Positions 8,031 through 16,641 are shown, counted from the first letter of the stretch. The stretch is 38,124 bases of DNA from Nonomuraea zeae (GCF_005889725.1 NZ_VCKX01000103.1:1-38124); one strand, 5' to 3'. Notes: generated by a model from the letters alone, not told the origin. Translations and numbers: made by a program.

Positions 8031-10007
8031 GTGAGCGCATTCAACGACATACGCGACTATGTGGCCATTCCCCGGGTTCTCTCGCTACGCCTCTCACCTG
8101 ACGGCTCCAGGCTGATCTCGGCCGTCCAGTCCCTCAATCCCGACGGCAAGTCGTTCGGCACCGCGCTCTGGGCGATCCCGGTCGACGGCGAGCCCTACCG
8201 GCTGACGCGCTCGGCCAAGGGCGAGACCTCCGCGGTCTTCACCGACGGCGGCGATGTGCTGTTCACCTCGGCCCGCCCCGACCCCACCGTCAAGGACTCC
8301 GCGGACGAGGTGCCGGCGCTCTGGCTGCTGCCCCGCGCGGGCGGCGAGGCCCGTCAGGTGGCCACCCGCCCCGGCGGCGTCGGCGCCGTGCGCACGGCCG
8401 GCGACGTCGTCGTGTTCTCCTCCGACGTCCTCGACGGCGAGGAGTCCGCCGACGAGGAGAAGCGCAAGGCGCGCAAGGACGCGGGCATCAGCGCCATCCT
8501 GCACGAGGGCTATCCGGTCCGTTACTGGGACCACGACCTCGGGCCGGGGCGTCCGAGGCTGTTCGCCGCCCGGCTGGGCGCCGACCGCCTTGAGGACGTG
8601 CGCGACCTGACCCCCGACGCGGGCGACGCGCTGAGGGAGGGCGCCTTCGAGCTGACCCCCGACGGCACCACCGTGATCAGCACCTGGCGCACCTACCTGG
8701 CGAAGGGGGAGTGGCGTACCGATCTGGTCACCATCGACGTCGCCACCGGGGAGCGGCGGGTGCTGCTCACCGAGGACCGCCACGACTTCACCGGCCCGAT
8801 GGCCGTCTCTCCCGACGGCACGAAGATCGCCTGCTCCCGCGAGCGGTTCACCGGGCTGGAGGTCTCGGCGCGCAGCGAGCTGTGGATCGCCGACCTGGTC
8901 ACCGGCGAGGGCCGCGCGTACGCGCCCGACCTGTTCCCCGCGGGCGTCGACTGGGCCCCGGACTCCTCGGCCGTCTACCTCGTGGCCGACCACCAGGGCC
9001 GCCGCCCGGTCTTCCGCGTGCCCCTGGACGGGGAGCACAGCAGGCTCACCCAGGACGACGCCGCCTACAGCGGGCTGAACCCCTCCGCCGACGGCCGTTT
9101 CGTCTACGCCCTGCGCAGCGGCGTCGACCTCGCGCCCGCCCCCGCCAGGATCGACGCGGCCACCGGCGAGATCACCGACCTGCCCTCGCCCGCGCCGCGC
9201 CCCGAGGTGCCCGGCACGCTGACCGAGATCTCCGCCACCGCCGACGACGGCACCACGATCCGCGGCTGGCTCGTGCTGCCCGAGGGCGCATCGGCCGAGA
9301 ACCCCGCGCCGTTCCTGCTGTGGATCCACGGCGGGCCCGTCGCCTCGTGGAACGACTGGCAGTGGCGCTGGCAGTCGTGGATCATGGCCCAGCACGGGTA
9401 CGCCGTCCTGATGCCCGACCCGTGCCTGTCCACCGGCTACGGCCAGGAGATGATCGACCGCGGCTGGGGCAACTGGGGCCCGCGCACCCAGGCCGACCTC
9501 GACGCGATCGTGGACGTGGCGCTGGCCAGGGACGACATCGACGCCGAGCGCATCGGCGCGATGGGCGGCTCGTACGGCGGCTACATGGCCAACTGGCTGG
9601 CCGGCCACAGCGACCGCTACAAGGCCATCGTCACCCACGCCTCGCTGTGGAACCTCGACCAGTTCGCCGGCACCACCGACGCCTCCATGTACTGGCAGCG
9701 CGAGTTCGGCGAGCCCGGCTCCGAGCGCTACGACCTGCTGTCGCCGCACCGCTCGCTCACCGAGATCACCACGCCGATCCTCGTCATCCACGGTGACAAG
9801 GACTACCGCGTGCCGATCGGCGAGGGCCTGCGCCTGTGGTGGGACCTGCGCCGCAGCGAGGTGGAGTCGAAGTTCCTGTACTTCCCGGACGAGAACCACT
9901 GGATTCTCAAGCCCGGCAACGCCGTCGCCTGGTACGAGACGGTGCTCGCCTTCCTCGCCCAGCACGTGCTCGGCCAGGAGTGGAAGCGCCCGGACTCGGT
10001 GGCGTGA
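8031..10007 (+). CDS. S9 family (prolyl oligopeptidase/acylaminoacyl peptidase type) serine peptidase
   Basis: The 658-aa protein has the two-part layout of S9 peptidases: an N-terminal beta-propeller (about residues 10-390, with repeated VSPDGT and TPDGT blade motifs) that gates substrate entry, and a C-terminal alpha/beta-hydrolase domain (about 400-658). The catalytic triad is visible: S514 in GGSYGGYM, D591 in HGDKDYRVP and H623 in ENHWI. WIHGGP at about residue 427 supplies the oxyanion hole. No signal peptide is seen, so it should be a cytoplasmic peptidase acting on short peptides or N-acylated peptides. The GTG at 8031 is the start, probably leaderless. Its stop codon TGA shares one base with the ATG of the phosphatase gene, so the two are translationally coupled. 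It diverges from cpfC with 56 bp between the starts. Confidence 0.92.
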   Translation: MSAFNDIRDYVAIPRVLSLRLSPDGSRLISAVQSLNPDGKSFGTALWAIPVDGEPYRLTRSAKGETSAVFTDGGDVLFTSARPDPTVKDSADEVPALWLLPRAGGEARQVATRPGGVGAVRTAGDVVVFSSDVLDGEESADEEKRKARKDAGISAILHEGYPVRYWDHDLGPGRPRLFAARLGADRLEDVRDLTPDAGDALREGAFELTPDGTTVISTWRTYLAKGEWRTDLVTIDVATGERRVLLTEDRHDFTGPMAVSPDGTKIACSRERFTGLEVSARSELWIADLVTGEGRAYAPDLFPAGVDWAPDSSAVYLVADHQGRRPVFRVPLDGEHSRLTQDDAAYSGLNPSADGRFVYALRSGVDLAPAPARIDAATGEITDLPSPAPRPEVPGTLTEISATADDGTTIRGWLVLPEGASAENPAPFLLWIHGGPVASWNDWQWRWQSWIMAQHGYAVLMPDPCLSTGYGQEMIDRGWGNWGPRTQADLDAIVDVALARDDIDAERIGAMGGSYGGYMANWLAGHSDRYKAIVTHASLWNLDQFAGTTDASMYWQREFGEPGSERYDLLSPHRSLTEITTPILVIHGDKDYRVPIGEGLRLWWDLRRSEVESKFLYFPDENHWILKPGNAVAWYETVLAFLAQHVLGQEWKRPDSVA

Positions 10008-10795
10008 TGACGGATTTCCTGCGGCTGGCCGAGGACATCGCCCGCGAGGCGGGGGACATGATCCTCGCCAAGCGGCCCACGATGTCCGAGGAGGTCGAGA
10101 CCAAGTCCAGCCCCACCGACGTCGTCACGACGCTGGACAAGGCGTCGGAGGAGCTCATCCGCGAGCGCATCCTGGCCGCCAGGCCCGATGACCGCATACT
10201 CGGCGAGGAGGGCGGCGAGGAGCCCGGCGAGTCCGACGTGCGCTGGGTCGTCGACCCGATCGACGGCACCGTCAACTTCCTGTACGGCCTGCCGGACTGG
10301 GCGGTGTCGATAGCCGTCGAGGTCGGCGGCCGGGCCGTGGCCGGGGTGGTCAATGTACCGGCCCGCGGCGAGGTCTACACCGCCTCGCTCGGCGGAGGCG
10401 CCTGGCTGGGCGGCGAGCGGCTGCGCTGCAACACGGGAGTGCCGCTCGCGCAGGCCCTGGTCGCCACCGGGTTCGGCTACTCGGCGGCCAGGCGCGTCGT
10501 CCAGGGCCAGGTGGTGGCCGAGGTGCTGCCGCGCGTGCGCGACATCAGGCGCGGCGGCTCGTGCGCCATCGACATGTGCTCGCTGGCGGCGGGCCGCGTG
10601 GACGCCTACTACGAGCGGGGCGTCAACCAGTGGGACTTCGCCGCCGCGGGGCTGGTGGCGACGGAGTCGGGCGCCACGCTGGGCGGACTGCGCGGCCGGC
10701 CGGTCAGCCCGGAGTTCGCGCTGTGCGCCGCGCCGGGGCTGTTCGAGGAGCTGCACGACCTGCTGGTCGCGCTGGACGCCGATCGGGCGCCCTGA
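10007..10795 (+). CDS. Inositol monophosphatase family protein
   Basis: The 262-aa protein is a Mg2+-dependent phosphatase of the IMPase/FBPase superfamily. Metal-binding motifs are in order: the Glu-rich GEEGGEE around residues 66-72, WVVDPIDGTVNFLYG around 81-95 (both Asp residues present), and NQWDFAAAGL around 207-216. Plausible substrates are myo-inositol-1-phosphate, histidinol phosphate or a related sugar phosphate; actinobacteria have several paralogues and the sequence alone does not separate them. The ATG at 10007 overlaps the peptidase stop by one base; a GTG at 10004 is also in frame. A strong hairpin terminator follows 19 bp after the stop. I recall a phosphatase of this family between hemH and cutRS in Streptomyces, which agrees with the order here. 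Confidence 0.9.
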   Translation: MTDFLRLAEDIAREAGDMILAKRPTMSEEVETKSSPTDVVTTLDKASEELIRERILAARPDDRILGEEGGEEPGESDVRWVVDPIDGTVNFLYGLPDWAVSIAVEVGGRAVAGVVNVPARGEVYTASLGGGAWLGGERLRCNTGVPLAQALVATGFGYSAARRVVQGQVVAEVLPRVRDIRRGGSCAIDMCSLAAGRVDAYYERGVNQWDFAAAGLVATESGATLGGLRGRPVSPEFALCAAPGLFEELHDLLVALDADRAP

Positions 10796-10814
10796 GCCGG
10801 TGGGGTTGGAGGGG

Positions 10815-10844
10815 AACGGCCGGAGCCAGGGGGCTCCGGCCGTT
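10815..10844. terminator. Hairpin terminator between the phosphatase gene and a convergent small gene
   Basis: A perfect 13-bp stem (AACGGCCGGAGCC pairing with 10832-10844) closes a 4-base loop and is followed by TTTCC on the plus strand. It lies between two convergent genes and could stop transcription from both sides, better from the plus strand. Confidence 0.85.
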
Positions 10845-10852
10845 TCCGTGAG

Positions 10853-11017
10853 CTAGCGGGGCAACGGGATGCCGTGATCGTCTGCCAGCCTGCGCAGGTC
10901 CTCGATCTCGGCGGTGAGGGTGTCGGCGAGGTAGTCGTCGCCGACGCTACGGGCCTCCCGAAGGCCCTTATAAGCCTGGTCGAGGCGGTGTTCGATCGTG
11001 GTCGTGAACTCGCCCAT
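10853..11017 (-). CDS. Small conserved-looking hypothetical protein (54 aa)
   Basis: The start at ATG 11017 is preceded by AGGTGAG at a normal distance. An in-frame ATG 20 codons upstream has no such site. The product is acidic, predicted almost wholly helical, and ends DDHGIPLPR. The heptad-like run of Leu and Ala in LDQAYKGLREARSVGDDYL and LTAEIEDLRRLADDHG suggests a short helical hairpin or coiled coil that may dimerise. I do not recognise a named family. It is divergent from cutR and convergent with the phosphatase gene. The ribosome site and codon usage make it a likely real gene. Confidence 0.7.
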   Translation of the reverse strand: MGEFTTTIEHRLDQAYKGLREARSVGDDYLADTLTAEIEDLRRLADDHGIPLPR

Positions 11018-11174
11018 CTCACCTACTCTCTGGGGGTTCGAACCGTGTGGGGCGAAGTCTGCCCATTGCCGGTTCATGTCCGGGCGATGGGTGTCTCGCA
11101 GGCATACCCCGGCTTGTCGCCCTCCGAAACATGAATTTCCGGATGCTTCCCCTCACCGGTGGGTCACCCACGCC

Positions 11175-11202
11175 TTGACATGCCTTACCGTGCGCTTATC
11201 GA
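11175..11202 (+). promoter_or_regulatory. Promoter of cutRS
   Basis: TTGACA at 11175-11180 matches the sigma-70-type -35 exactly. TATCGA at 11197-11202 is a fair -10 with a 16-bp spacer. The message would have a leader of about 40 bases with AGGAGAGAGG before the GTG at 11251. A 13-bp near-palindrome (GTGGG-TCA-CCCAC, 11159-11171) lies just upstream of the -35 and is a candidate regulator site. The rest of the 233 bp before cutR shows nothing else I can name. Confidence 0.6.
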
Positions 11203-11250
11203 GGCTGTGGGCAGAATGAGTGCCCAGAATAGGAGAGAGGTGTTCCAGGC

Positions 11251-11904
11251 GTGCGAGTGCTGGTGGTAGAGGATGAGCGGGTGCTCGCCGACGCGATCGC
11301 GACCGGGCTGCGCCGCGAGGCCATGGCGGTCGACGTCGCCTACGACGGCGGCGGCGCTCTCGAGCGGACCTCCTACATCGACTACGACGTGATCGTGCTG
11401 GACCGTGACCTGCCGGTCGTGCACGGCGACGAGGTGTGCCGGCGGCTCGTGGAGCAGCGGACCGCCTCGCGGATCCTGATGCTGACCGCCTCCGGCGACG
11501 TGGACGACAAGGTGGAGGGGCTCGGTCTGGGGGCCGACGACTACCTGGCCAAGCCGTTCGTGTTCATCGAGCTGGTCGCCAGGGTGCGCGCGCTCGGCCG
11601 CCGCTCCGCCCCCGCGCTGCCGCCCGTGCTGGAGCGGGCCGGGATCCGGCTCGACCCGGGCAAGCGGCTGGTGGAGCGCGACGGCAAGGAGGTCGTGCTG
11701 ACCAAGAAGGAGTTCGCGGTCCTGGAGGAGCTGATGCGGGCCGAAGGCGCCGTGGTCAGCCAGGAGGACCTGCTGGACAAGGCCTGGGACGAGAACATCG
11801 ACCCGTTCACCAACGTGGTCCGCGTGACCATGATGACGCTGAGGAAGAAGCTGGGCGAGCCTCAGGTGATCGAGACTGTGCCCGGGGTTGGGTACAAATT
11901 GTGA
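11251..11904 (+). CDS. cutR: CutR-like OmpR-family response regulator
   Basis: The 217-aa protein starts at GTG 11251. The receiver domain (1 to about 115) has the acidic pair E7, D8, phospho-acceptor D51 in VLDRDLP, T79 and K101. The winged-helix DNA-binding domain (about 128-217) ends with the OmpR-type RVTMMTLRKKLGEP and VPGVGYKL. Length and sequence are very close to my memory of Streptomyces CutR, including the phrase WDENxDPFTNVVRVT. In Streptomyces, CutRS affects antibiotic production and the response to secretion and cell-envelope redox stress. The sensor-kinase gene starts inside the stop region (4-base GTGA overlap), so the two are coupled. The upstream promoter has a consensus -35. 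Confidence 0.88.
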   Translation: MRVLVVEDERVLADAIATGLRREAMAVDVAYDGGGALERTSYIDYDVIVLDRDLPVVHGDEVCRRLVEQRTASRILMLTASGDVDDKVEGLGLGADDYLAKPFVFIELVARVRALGRRSAPALPPVLERAGIRLDPGKRLVERDGKEVVLTKKEFAVLEELMRAEGAVVSQEDLLDKAWDENIDPFTNVVRVTMMTLRKKLGEPQVIETVPGVGYKL

Positions 11905-13235
11905 CCGACAGGCCAGAACACGAGAGGACTCCGGCCGGGCCGGAGCGTGCGGCCGGGCCGACGCATCCGATGATCAGCCCGCATTCCGCCCGGAAGGCGA
12001 CGCGCGTGCAGGAGGCCCCGCCGCCCACCGGGCCGCCCGCCTGGGACGGACCGCCCCCGCCGTCGCACCCGGTGCTCACGCGCACGCCGATGGAGCGGAT
12101 GAAGGCGCTGCCGGGGAAGGTCAGCATCCGGTGGCGGCTGACCCTGACCTACGGCCTGCTGTTCTTCGTGGCGGCGAGCGTGCTGCTCTATTCGATCTAC
12201 GCCATCGTGGGCAGGGCGATCGGTGAGGCCTGGCCCACCATCGACCTCGGGCTGGGCCCGGTGCAGGACGCCCAGCTCCAGACGTCGTGGCGGCAGTTCC
12301 AGCAGCAGGCGATCGCCAACGCGAGGGACGCGCTGTTCGGCAGCTCCTTCCTCGTGCTGCTCGGGGTGGGCATCCTGGCGATCATCATCGGTTATTTCGT
12401 GGCCGACCGCGCGCTCAAGCCCGTCACGCAGATGACCGGCACGGCCCGCAAGCTCTCGGAGAGCACGCTGGCCCACCAGCGCATCGCACTCGAAGGCCCC
12501 AACGACGAGCTGAAGGAGCTGGCCGACACCTTCGACGCCATGCTCACCCGCCTCAACGTCGCCTTCGACACCCAGCGCCGATTCGTGGCCAACGCCTCGC
12601 ACGAATTGCGGACTCCTCTCACGATTAACCGGACGGTCCTGGAGATCGCCCTGTCCGATCCCGAGGCGTCGGAGGATCTCAAAGCGCTCGGCCGTACCCT
12701 CCTCGAAGTCAACGCGCGTAACGAGAAGCTCATCGAGGGGCTGCTGCTGCTCGCCAGGAGCGAGCGCGAACTCGCGGTGCGCAAACCGCTGGACGTTCAG
12801 GAAGTCGCTCAGACGGCCGTGGAACAGGTCACGCCGTTCGCCGAGGAGCACGGGGTAACCGTAACGACCGAACTGGTCAGCGCGCCTACCGTAGGCGATC
12901 CGGTGCTGCTGGAGCGCTCCGTGAGCAACCTGTTGGAGAACGCGGTCAAGTACAACATTCCCGAAAACGGAAAAGTATGGATCCGAACGGGAATGGTGGA
13001 CGGTGCCCTGGTTGTTCAGGTGGCCAACACGGGGCAGCACGTCCCGGCGTACGAGGTGAACAGCCTGTTCGAGCCGTTCAGGAGGCTCCACGCGGACCGC
13101 GTGGAATCGGCCAAGGGAGCGGGGCTCGGGCTGTCCATCGTCCGTGCGGTGGTACAGGCGCACGGCGGAAATGTGGCCGCCGTGCCGCGTGATGGTGGAG
13201 GACTTGTCGTGACCATTCGTCTCCCGAGACGCTGA
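11901..13235 (+). CDS. cutS: CutS-like sensor histidine kinase
   Basis: The 444-aa protein starts at GTG 11901, overlapping cutR by four bases. Order of parts: a Pro-rich cytoplasmic N-terminus of about 75 residues, membrane segment 1 (about 80-103), a short outer sensor region of about 45 residues, membrane segment 2 (about 148-170), HAMP (about 170-225), the dimerisation/phospho-acceptor domain with H234 in NASHELRTPL, and a HATPase domain with the N box NLLENAVKYN and the G box GAGLGLSIV. The frame continues upstream, but the coupled GTG is the sensible start. The outer region contains no Cys, whereas I recall two conserved Cys in the Streptomyces CutS sensor. It probably phosphorylates the CutR-like regulator. 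Confidence 0.88.
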   Translation: MTDRPEHERTPAGPERAAGPTHPMISPHSARKATRVQEAPPPTGPPAWDGPPPPSHPVLTRTPMERMKALPGKVSIRWRLTLTYGLLFFVAASVLLYSIYAIVGRAIGEAWPTIDLGLGPVQDAQLQTSWRQFQQQAIANARDALFGSSFLVLLGVGILAIIIGYFVADRALKPVTQMTGTARKLSESTLAHQRIALEGPNDELKELADTFDAMLTRLNVAFDTQRRFVANASHELRTPLTINRTVLEIALSDPEASEDLKALGRTLLEVNARNEKLIEGLLLLARSERELAVRKPLDVQEVAQTAVEQVTPFAEEHGVTVTTELVSAPTVGDPVLLERSVSNLLENAVKYNIPENGKVWIRTGMVDGALVVQVANTGQHVPAYEVNSLFEPFRRLHADRVESAKGAGLGLSIVRAVVQAHGGNVAAVPRDGGGLVVTIRLPRR

Positions 13236-13545
13236 CCCGCGATGTTGCTCATGCGCGTCCGTCCGCGTGTTGATGTGGTGGGGGCGTCTCGTTCTCGCCG
13301 TACATGTGGTTGGATGTGCCGTCGAACACGGTGGTGCATGACGCCAAGGCTGTGGGTTTCGCCATATTTGGCTAACCATTGCCAACGGCAGCAGGCCCTG
13401 ACGTGTTGGGAGGTTCGTGGCGCGTTCCTGCGGGGTACCGATGGGAAATCTCCCCGGCGGAACGGGCACAAGATGGGCCTCCCGGACGTTAGAAGACGCG
13501 CGATGAGCGCGAAGACATATAGATGAGGGGGATGGAGTAAGCACA
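13236..13545 (+). other. 310-bp gap with the DUF4193 leader and promoter
   Basis: I find no credible gene here. Base composition is lower in GC than its surroundings. An interrupted inverted repeat TTGGC-N8-GCCAA lies at 13368-13385. Near the downstream end, TATAGA at 13518-13523 is a possible -10 for the DUF4193 gene, followed by GGAG 9 bases before the ATG at 13546; no matching -35 is clear. A small non-coding RNA or leader cannot be excluded. Confidence 0.4.
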
Positions 13546-13845
13546 ATGGCTACCGACTACGACAGCCCGCGCAAGACAGACGACGACCTGGGGGAGGACA
13601 GCCTCCAGGAACTCCAGGCGCGGCGCACTGACAAGTCGTCCGGCAGCATCGACATCGACGAGACCGATCTGGCGGAGTCGCTCGAGCTTCCCGGTGCCGA
13701 CCTGTCGAACGAGGAGCTGTCCCTGCGGGTGATCCCTCGTCAGGCGGACGAGTTCACCTGTTCACGCTGCTTCCTGGTGCACCACCGCAGCCAGCTGGCC
13801 TCTGAGAGGAACGGCCAGCAGGTCTGCAGGGAGTGCGCCGCCTAA
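13546..13845 (+). CDS. DUF4193 zinc-ribbon-like protein
   Basis: The 99-aa protein is a typical DUF4193 member, a family conserved across actinobacteria, often near dut. The N-terminal 65 residues are acidic and probably flexible. The C-terminal third carries two Cys pairs, C72-x2-C75 and C94-x2-C97, with two His between (HHRSQL), which should bind one zinc ion. The ATG at 13546 follows a GGAG site. The function of the family is not established; a nucleic-acid or protein adaptor role is only a guess from the zinc-ribbon fold. The next gene starts 15 bp after its stop with its own GGAGG site, so the two probably form an operon. Confidence 0.88.
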   Translation: MATDYDSPRKTDDDLGEDSLQELQARRTDKSSGSIDIDETDLAESLELPGADLSNEELSLRVIPRQADEFTCSRCFLVHHRSQLASERNGQQVCRECAA

Positions 13846-13860
13846 CAGAGGAGGCATCGC

Positions 13861-14682
13861 GTGGCCGTACCGGAGAAGGACCACCAACCGGGCAGTGAGA
13901 TCGCCGACCCCGACAAGGAGGTCGGCGAGCTCGTCGGCAGGCTCACCGCGCCTGGTGACCTGGAGCCGGCCGAGCGGCGCAAGCTGCTCGGCCGACTAGC
14001 CCAATCCCTGGCCGCAGGGGCGAAGAGGGCACGCGCGACCGGCGCGGGCCGGGGCCGCTGGCTGGCTGACGTCTTCCTCAACATCGTGCCGCGCATCCCG
14101 ATCAGGGATCTGCACACGCTCTCCGAGCATCATCACGGCCTGACCGGCGAGGAGCTCGCCGACGATCTGGTGCGCACCGCTCAGAAGGCCACGATGACGG
14201 TAGGCGCCATCGGCGGAGCGCTCGCGGCGGCCGAGTTCGCCGCACCACCCCTCCTCCTCTCCGCTCCGGCGCAGCTCGTGGCCGAGACCATGGTCGTCGC
14301 CGCCATCGAGGTCAAGCTGCTGGCCGAGCTGCACGAGGTCTACGGCGTACGCGTCCAGGGCACCGGCACCCAGCGGGCCGTCGCCTTCACGGCCGCCTGG
14401 GCCAAGCAGCGCGGCATCGATCCACTGGCTCCGGCCTCCGTCTCGCTCGCGCTCGGCGCGGCCACCAAGACGGCCCTGCGCAACCGGTTGATGCGCACGC
14501 TCGGCCGCCACCTGACGACGTTCGGCCCGTTCCTGACCGGCGCGGTCGCGGGCGGCGCGCTCAACAGGATCGCGACCAAGAAGCTCGGCGAGGCCATCCG
14601 CAACGACCTGCGCGGCAAGCTTCCGCGCGGAAAGCGGCGCGAGGAGGTCGATCCCGGCACCAGCGGCGAACTCGAAACCTGA
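13861..14682 (+). CDS. Conserved actinobacterial hydrophobic protein, possibly EcsC-like
   Basis: The 273-aa protein starts at GTG 13861 with GGAGG 7 bases upstream. The first 65 residues are charged. The middle (about 113-170) is Ala/Leu-rich (GAIGGALAAAEFAAPPLLLSAPAQL), followed by IEVKLLAELHEVYGV and a second Ala/Gly-rich hydrophobic stretch (about 222-240), then a basic Arg/Lys-rich C-terminus. This resembles, loosely, EcsC-family proteins, but I cannot confirm that. It may associate with the membrane. It is probably co-transcribed with DUF4193, and converges with the tetR gene 20 bp downstream. I do not assign a function. Confidence 0.75.
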   Translation: MAVPEKDHQPGSEIADPDKEVGELVGRLTAPGDLEPAERRKLLGRLAQSLAAGAKRARATGAGRGRWLADVFLNIVPRIPIRDLHTLSEHHHGLTGEELADDLVRTAQKATMTVGAIGGALAAAEFAAPPLLLSAPAQLVAETMVVAAIEVKLLAELHEVYGVRVQGTGTQRAVAFTAAWAKQRGIDPLAPASVSLALGAATKTALRNRLMRTLGRHLTTFGPFLTGAVAGGALNRIATKKLGEAIRNDLRGKLPRGKRREEVDPGTSGELET

Positions 14683-14702
14683 GCGGCCCGCGTCTGCCCG
14701 GC

Positions 14703-15311
14703 TTACGCCGCCGGCCGGCCGCGCAGCCCGTCGAACGTCATCTTCATCAGCGCGTCGGCCAGATCGTCCGCCGAGGCGCCGCGCGCGGGCTGGTACCACT
14801 CCGTGATGGAGTTCACCGTGCCGAACAACAGCCGCGTCACCAGCGCGGGGTCCACGTCGGGCCGGATGCTCCCGTCGGCCGCCGCCTCCTTGACCAGGTG
14901 GCTGATGAACCGATCGAACTCCCGCCGCCGCTGCAGCGCCGCCTGCTCGGTCGCGCTGTTGCCCCGCACCCGCAGCAGCAGCGTCACGTACGGTAGCCGG
15001 TCGATGAGGATCCGGACGCTCTGCCGCACGACCCATTCCAGCCGCTCGATCGCCGTGCCCGTGGCGGCCCGCTGGTCGGCGACCATCTCGAACAACCCGT
15101 CCAGCGCCCGGTCGAGCGCTCTGGCGAGGAGCTGCTCCTTGCCCGGCACGTGGTAGTAGATGGCCGACTTGGTCACGCCCAGTGCCCTGGCCAGGTCCTC
15201 CATGCTCGTCCCGTCGTAGCCGCGCTCGTTGAAGACGCCCACGGCGATGGACAGCACGGACTCGGGGTCGTGTCCACGTTTGCGGTGACGCGTCGGGGTC
15301 GGCGGGGCCAT
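14703..15311 (-). CDS. TetR-family regulator of the phenylacetate genes (PaaR-like)
   Basis: The 202-aa protein has an N-terminal TetR helix-turn-helix: FNERGYDGTSMEDLARALG then VTKSAIYYHVPGKEQLL (about residues 27-62), and a C-terminal ligand-binding region with the WYQPARG motif often seen in regulators of CoA-ester catabolism. It starts at ATG 15311, only 4 bp after the paaK stop on the same strand, so it is the last gene of paaI-paaK-tetR. Such PaaR-type repressors in actinobacteria and Thermus respond to phenylacetyl-CoA. A dyad of the right kind (ACCGAA-N2-TTCGGT) sits in the divergent promoter at 17062-17075. The assignment of ligand and target is inferred from context. Confidence 0.85.
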   Translation of the reverse strand: MAPPTPTRHRKRGHDPESVLSIAVGVFNERGYDGTSMEDLARALGVTKSAIYYHVPGKEQLLARALDRALDGLFEMVADQRAATGTAIERLEWVVRQSVRILIDRLPYVTLLLRVRGNSATEQAALQRRREFDRFISHLVKEAAADGSIRPDVDPALVTRLLFGTVNSITEWYQPARGASADDLADALMKMTFDGLRGRPAA

Positions 15312-15315
15312 GGTG

Positions 15316-16620
15316 TTAATTATCCCTGGTTATCCGCTTGTCGATGACCCGTTTGAGCTTGCCGACCGAGCGTTCCAGCGTCTCCGGGTCCACCACCTCG
15401 ACCTCCACGCTCACGCCGACGGTGTCCTTCACCGCCCTGCGCAGCGCCTCGCCCGCCTCGGCGCGGCCCTCGGCGCCGGGCCGGGCCTCGACCCTGACGG
15501 TCATCACGTCGAGGCGGTCCGGACGGGTCAGGTGGAGCTGGAAGTGCGGCGACAGGCCCGCCGTGCGCAGCACGACCTCCTCGATCTGGGTCGGGAACAC
15601 GTTCACGCCGCGCAGGATGATCATGTCGTCGGTACGGCCGGTCACCTTCACCATGCGGCGGAACGCCGGCCTGGCCGTCCCAGGCAGCAATCTGGTCAGG
15701 TCGCGGGTGCGGTAACGGATGACCGGCATGGCCTCCTTGGTGAGGCTGGTGAAGACCAGCTCGCCCTCGTCGGCCGGCTCGCCGGTGAACGGGTCGACCG
15801 TTTCCGGGTAGAAGTGGTCCTCCCAGACGTGCAGGCCGTCCTTGCTCTCGACGCACTCGTTCGCCACGCCGGGGCCCATCACCTCCGACAGGCCGTAGAT
15901 GTCGACGGCGTGCAGGTCGAAGCGGTCCTCGATCTCCGCGCGCATCTGCTCGGTCCAGGGCTCGGCGCCGAAGATCCCGATCCGGAGCGACGACTCCCGC
16001 GGATCCAGGCCCTGCGACTCGAACTCGTCCAGCAGGGCCAGCATGTACGACGGCGTGACCATGACGATGTCGGGCCGGAAGTCCGTGATGAGCTGCACCT
16101 GCCTGGGCGTCATGCCGCCGGAGACCGGCACGACCGTGCAGCCCAGCCGCTCGGCCCCGTAGTGCGCGCCCAGGCCGCCGGTGAACAGCCCGTATCCGTA
16201 GGCCACGTGCACGATGTCGCCGGGCCGCCCGCCGGAGGCGCGGATCGAGCGCGCCATGACCTCCGCCCAGACGTCCAGGTCCTTCCTGGTGTAGCCCACC
16301 ACGGTCGGCTTGCCCGTGGTGCCGCTGGAGGCGTGGATCCTGGCCACCCGCTCGCGCGGCACGGCGAACATGCCGAACGGGTAGTTGTCGCGCAGGTCCT
16401 GCTTGGTGGTGAAGGGGAAGCGGGCGAGGTCGCCCAGCTCCTTGCAGTCGCTCGGACGGACACCGGCACTATCGAATTTATCCCGATATAGCGGGACGTT
16501 TTCGTAGGCGTGGCTGAGTGTCCATTGCAGCCGTTCGAGCTGGAGTTCCCTGAGCTCGTCGCGGGACACCCGTTCGATCGGGTCGAGCTCGTCCGGCGCG
16601 GGGGGATCGCCGAGTCTCAT
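15316..16620 (-). CDS. paaK: Phenylacetate-CoA ligase
   Basis: The enzyme activates phenylacetate (or a related aryl acid) to its CoA ester with ATP, giving AMP and pyrophosphate, the entry step of the PAA pathway. The 434-aa length is normal for PaaK. The adenylate-forming P-loop is ASSGTTGKPT (residues 97-106). The central SEVMGPGVANEC and FGAEPWTEQMR stretches and the hinge region with RTDDMIILRGVNVFP are classic PaaK. The C-terminal SVGKLKRVIDKR carries the catalytic Lys. It starts at ATG 16620, 21 bp after the paaI stop. It lies in the minus-strand operon paaI-paaK-tetR, divergent from paaN. Confidence 0.95.
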   Translation of the reverse strand: MRLGDPPAPDELDPIERVSRDELRELQLERLQWTLSHAYENVPLYRDKFDSAGVRPSDCKELGDLARFPFTTKQDLRDNYPFGMFAVPRERVARIHASSGTTGKPTVVGYTRKDLDVWAEVMARSIRASGGRPGDIVHVAYGYGLFTGGLGAHYGAERLGCTVVPVSGGMTPRQVQLITDFRPDIVMVTPSYMLALLDEFESQGLDPRESSLRIGIFGAEPWTEQMRAEIEDRFDLHAVDIYGLSEVMGPGVANECVESKDGLHVWEDHFYPETVDPFTGEPADEGELVFTSLTKEAMPVIRYRTRDLTRLLPGTARPAFRRMVKVTGRTDDMIILRGVNVFPTQIEEVVLRTAGLSPHFQLHLTRPDRLDVMTVRVEARPGAEGRAEAGEALRRAVKDTVGVSVEVEVVDPETLERSVGKLKRVIDKRITRDN

Positions 16621-16641
16621 CAGCCGTTCACCGCTCCCGTC

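Noticed and set aside
8094..9965. Long minus-strand frame opposite the S9 peptidase
   Set aside because: The plus strand shows the full catalytic triad; the minus-strand product is only a biased shadow.
13242..13526. 94-codon plus-strand frame between cutS and DUF4193
   Set aside because: No ribosome site, Arg/Trp/Cys-rich random-looking product, and atypical third-position composition.
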